Source of the DNA: Thermothielavioides terrestris NRRL 8126
Taxonomy: Eukaryota > Ascomycota > Sordariomycetes > Sordariales > Chaetomiaceae
Assembly (NCBI RefSeq): GCF_000226115.1
Contig: NC_016457.1
Coordinates: 124,001 to 188,000, forward strand
Direction of reading: 5' to 3'
DNA length: 64,000 bases
A model generated the notes under the pieces. The model had not been told where the DNA came from. It saw nothing but the letters and a program-made list of their open reading frames with translations, and searched no databases. Within the stretch, counting starts at the first letter, position 1, and the number at the start of each line of letters is the position of its first letter. Made by a program: the position numbers and the translations under genes. This document shows, piece after piece, positions 35,695 to 46,293 of this stretch.

Positions 35695-36821
35695 GTTGGT
35701 GTCGATTCCCGCGCGTCGAGTCGACTCCCCTGGTGCGCAACAGAGCGAGAACGGGTTTCGGGCAGAGCAATTGGCAGAGCAATGGGCAGAGCAACCAACA
35801 GCAGCACTGTGCTACTATGCGACCAGTCACACCCCGAAAACACGGGGAAGGCGATCAAATTCGACACTTTTAAAAAAAAACGAATTCGGTCGAATGTCCA
35901 TCCTGCCAAGCGCCGAAGAGAGAGCCTTCTCGAAAGGCCGAGACTCGCATTGGTCCAATGGCCGGGTGGGCAGTTCAGTGACCGGGAGAACTGCGGAGTG
36001 GTGGGGTAGCACGAGGGACAAGCATCCTGCAATCCCTGCATCGCTGGGTTGAGTTAACTAACGTTACCTCACTAAGTTCGGTGGACGCATTCTACCGAGG
36101 ATGCGGAGACAACGGTGTGTGGTGTTGGTTGGATGTTTGGGTTGCCCATCCACCGTCGCACGCTCAGCGCTCAGCGAGAGATCACGACGGAAAGGGAAGG
36201 TTGCATTCGGCTTTGCACTCTGAGAAAAAAAAAAAAAAAAAAATGCGCCGCTGTGGCCACACGCTGCGGACTTGCCGTTTTCTGCTGCCTTCCCCGCACC
36301 TGCCTGTGGTGCTCCCTCTCGGCGGCTGTGGGGCCAGAAAGCGACAAGTCTCCAGTGGCATATGGCTCCGGCCAACGGCTCGTCGGATGCACAAGGCGAA
36401 AATTAGCAACTCCGCATCCCACAAACTAATCTGACATAGCCTCTGCAGTTAATTTGACATGGAAACTCGATCAAGCAGACCAAGTAGTAGTATACGGAGG
36501 TACACAGTGCACTAATCCGTACACTACCCTACCACAGTACGCAGCGGAGGGCCAGAAAAGCGGGGCCGGCTGCCGGGTTCCATTCGCTGCGCCGAAGAGA
36601 AGATCCCCACAGTCAGCCCCGGCACGGGCCTGCTGCTTGCCGCCCGTTTCCTCCCCGAGTTCGGCCTCTCTCTCGCTGGAACTGTCCCGACAACACCGGC
36701 CAGCTGCGGCTCTCACTCCTGCTCTCGACCATGCTGTGTGACAGTTTTCGGCCGTGAATGCGTGGGCGTGCCGTGAATGCGTGGGCGTCGACGTCGACAC
36801 AACAACTGGAGCGGCTTGGCA
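35695..36821. promoter_or_regulatory. Shared divergent promoter of permease and Zn2Cys6 regulator
   Basis: About 1.1 kb separate the two start codons. It holds an A19 run near 36223-36243 and a direct duplication of GTGAATGCGTGGGCGT at about 36753-36789, just upstream of the regulator ATG. Zn2Cys6 proteins usually bind CGG triplets; several CGG occur, but I could not show a spaced pair that stands out. The regulatory role is inferred from layout. Confidence 0.4.
36753..36789 (+). repeat. Direct tandem duplication GTGAATGCGTGGGCGT
   Basis: Two adjacent copies of a ~17-18 bp unit, GTGAATGCGTGGGCGT, followed by GCC in the first copy and CGACG in the second. They lie about 33 bp before the regulator start codon, so in its leader or core promoter. 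Confidence 0.8.
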
Positions 36822-39487
36822 ATGCCGCCGTCCGGTACGTCTCCGGCCTCGTCCGCCGCGTCCGGTTCGGGGCCGCCTCCCGGGAGCCTAGCAAAGTTTG
36901 GATGGTGAGTGCGGAGATCCCCCACGCGTTCGTTGTCGGTTTGTCCGGTTTGACTGACGGCTCGCTTGGGCGGGCAGTGTCAGGTGCCGAGAGCATCATC
37001 TGAAGTGTAGGTCCCCACTTTACCGTTTGGTGCCTGGTGCCTAAACCACCGCAGCACTTGCGGGTGAAACACGCCGGTGCCTATTTTGACGTGGAACACG
37101 CTGCAGGCGATCGAGTGACACCAACGTGCGGACGATGCATGGCCTCCGGAGAGGTCTGCTCTCCGCCTGGGCTGAAAATTCGCGAGAGTCAGTGCTGAAG
37201 CGACTGGTCCCATACGATTCCACGCCGTGCACGCACCCTCGCCCCCGCGCAGCTCCCTCCCCCATTCTCTTCTCCCCCCCCTACGCTCCCCAATTTTAGC
37301 CGAACGTTCAACTGACTTGCCCTCCTTGCCGTTGCAGAGAAATACCGATTTACAAAAAATCAGAAGTGGACCAAGACGCCGAGAAGATGTTGGTGTTCCC
37401 CGTTCTCTGCGCTGGGGTTCCCCCTCTGTGCTGGGGTTCCCGCCCAAGTGTCCAAGTACATCAGGATCCTGACTGAGCCTCGCCCAAAGTGGTGTTTATC
37501 GACGAGTCCCAGACGGCCGCCCAGGATGCCTCGAGTCCAGACAGCGGGCCGGACGAGGCCGCGTCCCCCCAGCCGACCTCCCCGCCGTCCGCAAGCATGC
37601 CCCCTTTCCAACCCGCGTCCCCGCCGACTCGCTTGCGTCTGATGATGATCTCGTCTGTGCTTGACCCGCCTCCTCCGCTTGGGCCGCCGAAATGGCCCCT
37701 CGAAGACGAAGACGAGGCGTGTCTCTTCCGCCACTTCGTCCAGAAGCTGGCCGTATGGGTAAGGTCCCAAAAACTCCTGTCGAGCCGACGCCACCCTGGG
37801 GCGCAGTATATCTTGCTAACATGTCTCGCTCAAGCTTGATCTGTGCGATCCAAATCGTGCGTGTGAATCCGCAGAGCTTCGGCGGCTGGTTAGACAACGT
37901 TGGCTGACAACGGCGCACAGATACCTTTGAGACTGTCGTGCCGCAGCGGGCACGGGACAGCCCGATTCTGCTGAACGCCATGTTTGCGTTGTCAGCGCGG
38001 CATCTGAGCCAGACCTGCAACGACGACCGGAAATGGCATTACCACGAGCTCGCGGGCAGATACAATTATGCCTGCATCAAGATGATCAACAGCCTCTTGG
38101 GAGACGCCAGGTATCAGTCTAGCTGGACCGAGCACCTCTTCGCTGCTGCGATTATCCTTCAGGTTATGGAGGAAATGAACGGTAGGTCCCCCCCTCCCCT
38201 CGCCAAACGAAGAAAAAAAGAAAAGAAAAAGAAAAGAAGGAAAAAAAGAAATAAAGAAAGGAAGAAAGGAAGAAAAGAGGGCTGGGTGACAGTCCCATCT
38301 TCAAGGCCAGGCCCCGTAGGCTAACCATGGCGCACGGAAGCTGCGCTGCCTGTTGATACTGCCAACCAGGCGGCTGACCAGGGCCACCTCCCGGGTATGT
38401 ACCGCTTTGTGGAGACCGAGTTTCTCGAGCCCGGGACCCTTGGGGCTGCGTCATTCTGGGTTGCCCTGCGGCAGGAGATCTACAGTGCCGTCACCAAGAG
38501 ACAGCCTGTGCGCTTGAACCTCGACCACCCCGATCTGGTCGATAGGTCACTTGAGCAGACGGACGAGTACACCTGGGCGAACCGGGCGATAGTCCACTGC
38601 GCAGATGTGCTGAACTTCTGCTTCAACCCCGAACGCCGCCCCTCCCTCCGCCGGTGGGAGGAGCTATTCCGGTGGAACCAAGGTTGGTCCGAGAGGCAAC
38701 CGCGGTCTTACCGCGAACCACTCTTCCGACAACACCGAGATTCAGCTGTGTTTCCGGAGATCTGGTATCATCGAAGTTGTCAAGGCAAGTCCCCCTCCTC
38801 GTCTGTCGGACGGACAAGCTGACAAGCTGAGCCCCGTGAACGAAATAGTGATCGGTGTCCAGCATCATCTCCTCGCCAAACTCTTCTTGTTGGACCATCG
38901 CATCCGGTCGGGCAGCCCTGTGACCGCCGGCGAGAGTGATGAGGTCCAGGTTTGCACGAACCCGTGCCTCGCATAGCCAGGGACCAGTCACTTACACGGC
39001 GTCGATTGTCAGGAAGTTATCCGGAAGACCGTCCGGGAGATATGCGGTATCGGCTATGGGAATCAGTGGACGCCCCCGGGGATCTTTACGGCCTGCATGG
39101 CCATATCAGCGTGTCAGTCATTCCCCCTTGTTCCCCTTTCCCCCCTCCTTCTCTTTTCCATCAACGCTGTTACCCGATCCGGTCTCCCTCCTCCTTGTTT
39201 CACTCATTCTCATTTACAGGAGATGGGATCAGGCGGTTGACACAGCCACAGTCGGCGCCTATTTTCGCAGTGTCGAGGACCAAGACGCAATGCTCGCAAT
39301 CTTAGAACAAACCGAAAAGAATCACGCCCGACCAACTGAGGGCGTAATACTAGATCTGCTTCAGATCTGGGGACGCCATGACTTGTTGGTGAGGAGGACG
39401 CGAGCCGCTCACTGGACTCAGAGGTGTGCTTGTTCATTCAGACTGACTGGTGAAGACGGAGAGACAAGCCAGGAAGACAAGCGATAA
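36822..39487 (+). CDS. Zn2Cys6 transcription factor (fungal-specific TF domain), 11 exons
   Basis: Exons: 36822-36904, 36978-37024, 37107-37187, 37338-37388, 37490-37758, 37835-37856, 37921-38181, 38341-38784, 38849-38949, 39013-39110, 39220-39487; 574 residues. The DNA-binding cluster is split over three exons: FGCVRCREHHLKC (Cys-x2-Cys-x6-Cys), then a loop, then TCGRCMASGEVC (Cys-x2-Cys-x6-Cys). Next come LKIREKKYRFTKNQKWTKTP and RRLVFIDESQ. The regulatory domain is typical: FRHFVQKLAVWLDLCDPNHT, FETVVPQRARDSPILLNAMF, ALSARHLS, FWVALRQEIYSAV, NLDH, TWANRAIVHCADVLNFCF and GYGNQWTPPGIFTACMAIS. Exon 6 is only 22 nt. The intron at 38785-38848 starts with GC (AAG|GCAAGT). The exon 2 end (37024, GTTTGG donor) is the least certain join. 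Divergent from the MAL-type permease, so probably its regulator. Confidence 0.8.
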
Positions 39488-40687
39488 ACAACAAATGGGG
39501 AGCCAGGGTCCCGGGTAATGGACGACTCGCTGGTCGCCCACTGGGCAGTGTGCTTACACAAAGGCGGAATCAGAACGCCAGGCCGGCAGCCTGCAGCAGG
39601 CCGCATTCCCAGACGAGTTGACAACGTCTCCCGTTGCCCAACGTCAGAAACTGTGACGCATCGTCGCGCGAAGATGGCTGGGATCCGGCGGGACTGCTTT
39701 CGCGTGCCACAGACCGACCGTGTTTCGGGCCCAGCTTCGTAGCGTGCTGTCTCGAGGAAAGTGCCCCGGTCCGCATGGCCGGGCGCCGTCCGTCGTACCG
39801 GGGCGTTTGCCGGGGGCACCAGACAGTCCTGCCCCTTGTCCATGGAGGAGGACACAGAAGTATGCCACAGTCTGGATTACCTGCCCCTGGGTCCCGGTTC
39901 GTCTGGTCATCGTGCCCGTCGACTGGGCCGTGGTCGCAAGCCTCGTCCTCTCCTTGCTCGGCGATGCCAACACGTACATGGCTTACCGGCATGGCCTCCT
40001 CGCAGTGTCACGCGCGACATCGTCGCTGTTTTCGCCGGCGTGAGCGGTGACCTTGCTCGTGGTGGGAGCATCGCGCCTTGCCATGTCGGGGCGCCGGGGC
40101 GCTGGCACGCTAAACTAGCAGTTACGAAGTTGGAAGCAGATGGCTGATCTGGGCGAGAGGGTCACGGTCGTGGCTTTGGAGCCCGTCAGGCCAGCTGGAC
40201 CCCGCTCTTGCGGTGAGAGTCTCCAGAAGCTGCAAAGGTTGTCTTACAACTGTGTTCCGTCGTGCGTCTGCAGTGCTCTGCCGAAGCATCGTCTGTGGAC
40301 CAGCGAGGCCACAAAGTGGAGGATTTTGTTGTACCCCGTAGACTGAGCTAGGTAGATTGATGTGTGCAGGATGTTTACAAGCCCAAGGACATGTAACTGG
40401 GTAGGCAGTTCTATGTATGGGATTCAAGTTCATCTATACGCAACATTTGCCGTCTTCGTGCTCGTTTCACCCGTGTCAACTGTCGAAAAAAGCCACCCCC
40501 AAACTGCGAGGCGCCACATTGGACGCCCACAATGCAACCCCCACAGGCACGTGGAATGGCGGCATTTGCGCCCCAAATGGCGCCATCGACCCCCGGAGCC
40601 ATTTAAACATAACGTTCATCCTCCCGTCGGAGTGGAGGCCACCAGCCCACACAGCACAAACGCACCAACATTTGCATCGCAGGGGTA
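39488..40687. other. Convergent intergenic region; nothing supported
   Basis: About 1.2 kb between two converging regulator genes. Open frames on both strands lack domains and start/splice logic. Confidence 0.45.
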
Positions 40688-43049
40688 TCATGAGATACTG
40701 CTACTGCCTCCCATCTCGGTCATCCAGCCGTGCGAAAATGCCGACCACGACTCCATCCCAAACAGCTCAGGGCCAAAGTTGAATTCGTCAGCCACCTCCT
40801 CAAACGCGTTGCTCGCACTGGTCGTTGCGCTGGCCTGGGAAGGTGCCACTCCGGCGGTAGCGGCAGCAGTCGCAGCAGCAGCAGGCATGGCCGTCTCCGC
40901 CATGGACAAGCCTAGCCCCGCCATGGGGGAGAGCGTCGTTGCCGGCAGCGTCATCGGAACCCCTCCTCCGCTGCGCGCCGTCTGGGGCCCCGGAGACGGC
41001 GCCGGAGACGGAGCCGGAGCCATCACCCCAAGCGGCATGTTGTCCGTGCTGGCGGAGATGGGCGCATGCGGTGCCAGGTACGGCGCCTCCAATCCGCCTC
41101 CCAGACCGCGAGGGCGGCCCGGTAAACTAGGTGGAGGGATCTCGGGCAGCACCAGGCCGTTTTCAATGAGCCTTTCGATGTCTGCTTGCTGCAAGAGACA
41201 AAAAGAGCACGTAAGTTGGTTTTGCTCAATGCAAGTAAGAAAAAAAGGGTGGAGGTGGAAGGGAGAGGGGGAGAGGGGGAGAAGGAGGTTCTCAAAATGA
41301 GGAACCTACCACACTGGCAGATGCCGGGCCCCGGGTCGATTGCCGAGCAGCGCGGAGGCAGACTGCGGCAAGTTCCCGCACACTCTCCGGCGTGAGACCC
41401 GATTCAGCCGCGTCGGTTTGCAAGCCGTGGTACAACACTCTGACACACTGGAAGGCGCAGGCCGGCAGGTCCAGGTCGGCGACGGGAGTGCTGCTGCTCC
41501 CGTGGCTGAGGCTCAGCAGTTGCGAGAACATGTCGGCCATGGCCCTGGCGTGTTCGTAGCAGCTCCGGCGCTTGTGCGCGACAAAGCGGGGATCCAGCCG
41601 CCGCAGGGCATCCGGGGCGAGTGCCTCCCTCAGGCCCGGGAGAAACAGACGGTAAAGATCGAGATGGCATTGCCTCCACCAGACGTGCGTCATGATGAAG
41701 ATTCCGAGCCTAGACGAGTAGCTGCGGAGGCGAAAGTTGGCCTCGGTCCCGCGGAACGACACGGGCAGCCTCGCCTCGAACACGTCCAGTTCGGCAGCGA
41801 GCTCGGCCAGCTGGCTCGGCAGCATGGCCAGCATGTCCGCCGAAGGCGAGGCGGCCGCCCTCGAGGTGCAGTGCAGGATGCGCGTGCGCATCCAGTGGAG
41901 GCGTATGTGCAGCGCCACGAGCCCAAGGACATCCGGCAACGGCGGGACGACGCCGCCCGCGTCCGGGCCCGGCGGCCGCAGCGGCTCCGTCGGCTCGGGT
42001 AGGTCAAAGTCAAAGTTGCGCTCGTTGCAGGGGAGCTGCAGGTGGATCTGGTGCTCGGCATCGGGCCAGAGGGCGAACTCGGGCTGGCCAACCGAGATGG
42101 ACGCGTCGATCATGTAGATGGACCACATGACGCGGCGGCGGGCCTCCCGCGCGAGGAAGCAGAGCTCTGTGTTCTCGTGGTTCAGCCGCAGCGCGGTGGC
42201 GAAGCGGCTGGCGATGGCGTGCAGCATGAAGGCGCCCGAGAAGCGCTTCGACAGGATCCGGTGCTTGATGGCCAGAACCAGCGCCTGCAACCGAGGGACG
42301 GTGGGCTTCTCGAGCGCCGAAAGGCACAGGGACACGGCCTCGTCGATGCAGCGGTCGCCGTACTCCACCATACCGGGGCCGAGGTCGGTCAACAGCGACG
42401 TGATGCCGACCAGGGCGAGGACAAGCGCGCGGTCCAGCAACCCGGCATGGTAGCGTTCCATGAGCGAGGGGCGGTGCAGGAAGGAGAACATGGCGACGTG
42501 GTGGATGTGACGGAAGAAGCTGTCGAAGGCGCGCAGGGCAAGCGCGTCGTCGGGGTCCAGCTGTTCGGCGCCGGTCGCGACCGGGCTGGCCGTGCTGCTG
42601 GAGGTGCCGTAGCCCATGGGCACGTCATCGTGCATGGCCCCGCCGGGAGACGGAGCAGCAGCCGCGGGCGCGGGCGCAGCGATGGGATCCGCAAGCGGGG
42701 CCGCCGGGCGCGGCACCGTCAGCGGCAGCGACCGCTTCCCCGGCCGGTAGACACACTCCAGGCCCTGGGCGCGGCATCGGTCGCAAACCACGGCGCCGTT
42801 GCACCGGGCCTTCCTGGCGTGGCAGTTCTCGCAGGCCTGGCGCACACGGCGGCGCGGCACCGAGATGGCGGCCCCGCGGCTCTCGCCCGGCACGACCTCG
42901 ACGCCGACATTCCCGTCGTACGAGCAGGCGAATCCGAGCCGCTGGCAGTTCGTGCAGATGCCCCGTTTCCCGTCGCAGCGGACCTTGCGCACCCGACAAG
43001 TCACGCACGTGTTTGCCGTCCGTTTCTGCGCGCGCGGTGAGGCACTCAT
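40688..43049 (-). CDS. Transcription factor with two tandem Zn2Cys6 clusters
   Basis: Exons 41310-43049 and 40688-41188 (minus) join across 121 bp (GTAGGT donor, TTGCAG acceptor), giving 746 residues. Two complete clusters lie at the N-terminus: CVTCRVRKVRCDGKRGIC with TNCQRLGFAC at about residues 15-42, and CENCHARKARCNGAVVC with DRCRAQGLEC at about 73-98. Each has six cysteines and the basic residues between Cys2 and Cys3. An Ala/Pro linker precedes a fungal-specific TF domain (ALRAFDSFFRHIHHVAMFSF, ARRRVMWSIYMIDASISVGQ, PCNERNFDFDLP). The second exon is Pro/Ala/Ser-rich and ends in an acidic-aromatic stretch (FEEVADEFNFGPELFGMESW) that looks like an activation region. The single-cluster form is the norm, so the duplication is notable. 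Target genes are unknown. Confidence 0.88.
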
Positions 43050-43992
43050 AGGGCCGAAGGAGGCCGCCTGTGATTCGGGGTTGGGATTGGGATTGGGATT
43101 GGGATCGGGACTGGGGCTGAGGACTGAGGATTGACTCTAATTTTGGCGGAGCGTATGCTGTATGCGTGTGTCATCGGCTGCCGGCCGCCGTGACGCCGCC
43201 GTGAGGCCGCACTCGGTGTCGCCGTCTGTGACTTGCTGAATCGTGCGAAAGCGGGTCGGCGCCTTCGGTTGCTGCCCGCATTTCGTGTGTTCCCGTCTTC
43301 GGTCCAGTCGTCGCCGAGCTACGCAACCGTGACTCCGTGAGACGTCGGTCGTAACGGTAGGAGCTACCTAGGTAAGATATGTACGGAACACCTCACCGCA
43401 CCGATGTTCGGTCCCCGTTCATTTTCCCGCCGGTGGGGTTGTGAAGCAGCCATTCAGATGAATCAGATCGGGGCCTCTGCGAACTTGCTTGGCAAGAAAA
43501 GTGTCGAGCCGAGAGGGCCCACATTGGCCCACATTGACTGCTCCCGTCTGGGTGGCGCGACCCGCTGAGGTGCAGGCTTGGCAAAGCCGATGGCCTCCTT
43601 CAATATCACAGTACACCCGGCTCAGGAAGGTACCGCTTCAGGCACCTTTAGCTGCCTCGCCCTGCAGGTCAGCTCACCGAGAGAGAATACTTACCGGTTT
43701 CGGGACACCAACTGTTGGGCAAGGAACGCAATCAGGAATGTGGCAGGCGCCTGCCAATATCTGGTGCAGATCCCAGCATCGCTCTGAAGTTCGTGTATAC
43801 CAGCAAGATGCACGGAGAAGTCACCGAGAGCAACACAAGATCCGAAGCCCGCGAACGCCCCAAGCCCAAGCCCAAGCCGAAGCCGAAGCTACCTCGTCAA
43901 CCAGCCCACGCCAGTAATCGCAAAGCGACAAACAAAAACACCATGTCTCCGTCTGAGTCCCCGACCAGACGATTCCTGCCTCGGGTCCCTCC
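43050..43992. other. Intergenic region with G-rich telomere-like repeat
   Basis: About 940 bp between the start of the tandem-cluster regulator and the stop of the PARP gene, both on the minus strand. It contains the G-rich repeat at 43077-43117. No other gene is supported. Confidence 0.45.
43077..43117 (+). repeat. GGGATT-type tandem repeat, G-quadruplex-capable
   Basis: Successive GGGG-TT-GGG-ATT-GGG-ATT-GGG-ATT-GGG-ATC-GGG-ACT-GGGG blocks on the plus strand, 28 bp upstream of the regulator start on the other strand. Seven G-runs with short loops meet the usual quadruplex pattern; the strand carrying them is the template for the regulator. Confidence 0.85.
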
Positions 43993-46293
43993 TCACATCT
44001 TGAGCCTGAAAAGGTACCGCAGGCGGACCTGCGCAACGTCGTAGCAAATGTACTCGTTGTACCACAGCCCGGCGCCTGGGACATTGGTATCTCCGGGCGG
44101 GACGGACGTGTCGGGCTGAGAAGAGTCTCGAGTTAGCCAATCCGGATCTTCCGTCTCGCGAGGCAGAACGGGCTCACCATCTTCACGCCAGCCAAAGATG
44201 GGTGCACGCAGCTGGCATCCTTCCACTTTTTTGGGCCCATGCGGCCCTGACCCCAGGTCGCGACCATGCCCTTCTTTTTGGCATCCTCGCCAGCGTTGTA
44301 CGAGGCGTCGATCAGCTCCTGCATGGGGTCGCCCAGCTCCGCCTCGCAGAGCAGGAGCAGGGCCGTGCCGCCGGACAAGTACGAGCAGCAGTAGTTGGCC
44401 GATTTGGACGACATGTCGGCGAGGTAGATGCCCTTGCCGAACATGTAGCCCGACACGGGCGCTTCGGGCGGAGCGATCTTCAAGCCGGCGCTGAGGATGC
44501 CGCCAAAGTTGGTGCAGCGCGAGCCGTGCCACAGCAGGCGGCGGTTCTGCGCCATCTTGCCGAACACGCTGTTGTCGAATCTCTCGTGCTCGCCCTGGCG
44601 CTCGATGCGGAAGATGGTCTCGATCATGTACGAATGGCCGTGCGTCGCCCCGCGGCTCTCGTGCAAGTACGCTTCTAGCTGCTTGAACTCTTCGCTTGTC
44701 GGATCCAGCGGCGTCATCTCCTGCATCTTGAGGCCCTGGTACTGCTTGTCGAGCGGGTGGATGTCGTCCTCCGCAGACTTGTCCGTCTTCATGATGAGCG
44801 CCGCATCCTTCATGTCGCTCAGGTTCTCGAGAAGTTCTATTTCCCGCTTAACCATCTGCTGGTTGTTGATGACCGGCGGCCGTCTCCGGCCGAACGCATG
44901 GGGGATGAGCGAGTAGAACGTGTTGGAGAGATGCTCGACGGCCGCCCCGTGCGCCATGCCGTAGCTCGCAGCCAGGGAAGGGTCGTCAATGAGGGCCGAG
45001 AGGTCCTTCAGCGCCTGGAAACCACGCATGATGGTCGCTTTGCTCAGCTTGCCGAGCGGCAGCTTGTTCGCGTCGTAGTTGAGGGACGACATGGTGGCAT
45101 CGAAGTACTGCTGGTTGAAGATGAGCTCCATGAGCCGTTGCACGGCAGGCTCCAGCGTGCACTTGGCCGGCTCCCGGCTGGATGCCTTCTTTTCCTCCGC
45201 TTCGGCTCCGTCCGCCTCTCCTTCCTCGTCCGAATCTTCCTCGTCGTAGTTCTTCTCCACGAAGGCGTACTTGCCTGGCTTGGGGGGCTCACCGCGCTGA
45301 CTCCAAAGCAGGCCGGACTTCTCCTTGAACTTCTTCTCGAACATCCGCTTGGCGTCGTCAACGCTGCTAACGCTCGCGCAGGCGACCTGCCCCCGCTCAC
45401 CGACTCGACCCCAGCGCGTCCACGTCCTGTAGGTCCCGCTCGGGTCCACCAGAAGCTACCAGCACGTCAGGAGGGAGATCACAAGCCGGAGCTTTGCCGC
45501 GAAAGCTCACCTGGATGCGATAGAACTTGTTGCTGTTGTGCGACGCATTAGTCTGGTTCAGCGAAGCGTCCCAGATCACCCCCGAGTCATCAATGTAGAC
45601 CTTAGATGTCACAAAGACACATCCTTCGTCAAGCGGGATCTGGAGGTCCTTGCGCTTGGCAACTTGGCCATCGCCCACCGTACGCTCGGCCTTGGGCTTG
45701 GCCTTCTTCTCGTCCTCTGGCTCGGCGTCATTGGCACTGGCTTCGTCGGCGCCGGCATCGTTGGCGCCGACAACGTCGTCCGCCTTGGCCGCGGTTGTCT
45801 TGCGCCCTCTCGTCCTCTTGGCCTTTGGCTCGGCCTCGTTGTCGGAGGCATTGTCCGCAACTTGGCGAGAGGTTCGCTTCCGCGTCCGGCTGCTCGTGGA
45901 TGCCGTGTCACCATTCTGGGATGACGTCGGCTTGCCAGCATCCGTCGGGCCCGCGTCCTTCTTGGCCGACGCCCCGGGCACATGGTCTTTCTCTGGTTCT
46001 CGGGCACCGTTCTGCTCGCTACGGAGCAGCCACTCCAAGCTGACAATGTGAATACCCAGCTTCTGGGCTTGTGCAACCTTGGGTGACGGCTTCTTGTAGT
46101 CGCTTTCGGTGACGACGAGGTGGGTCGTGTCGTCGGTCACGGTGCTGCGCACGGCGGCCCCGAGCTTTTCTGCCTTGGCCTTGATCATGACATGCGATAA
46201 CCCCATAAATGTTCCGCTGAGCGCCAGTTTGCAGCCATCGAGGGCTGGCGTCGCCGCAGCGGCCTTCTTACCCTTGGCCTTCTTCGGTGGCAT
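43993..46293 (-). CDS. prpA: Poly(ADP-ribose) polymerase, BRCT-WGR-PARP architecture
   Basis: Nuclear enzyme that transfers ADP-ribose from NAD+ to proteins after DNA damage. Exons 45511-46293, 44178-45455 and 43993-44115 (minus), with introns of 55 and 62 bp, give 727 residues. A BRCT domain (ALDGCKLALSGTFMGLSHVM to HIVSLEWLLRSEQNG, about residues 18-95) precedes a basic linker (KPKAKRTRGRKTTAAKA). The WGR domain spans KVYIDDSGVIWDASLNQTNA to TWTRWGRVGERGQV, then the alpha-helical regulatory domain (LGKLSKATIMRGFQALKDLS), then the catalytic domain. The H-Y-E triad is present: LLWHGSR (His), FGKGIYLADMSSKSANYC (Tyr) and, in the last exon, LWYNEYICYD (Glu). There are no N-terminal zinc fingers, as usual in filamentous fungi. 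Symbol by analogy with Aspergillus prpA. Confidence 0.95.

Noticed and set aside
36978..37024. Apparent one-base deletion disrupting the zinc cluster
   Set aside because: Reading from the wrong phase after exon 1 suggested a stop; with exon 1 ending in phase 2 (TG|T) the text is CVRCREHHLKC and the cluster is intact.
40362..41300. 312-codon plus-strand open frame
   Set aside because: Antisense to the second exon of the tandem-cluster regulator; low-complexity Pro/Ala DNA reads open on both strands.
42042..43040. 332-codon plus-strand open frame
   Set aside because: Antisense shadow of the tandem-Zn2Cys6 regulator, whose cysteine clusters identify the real strand.
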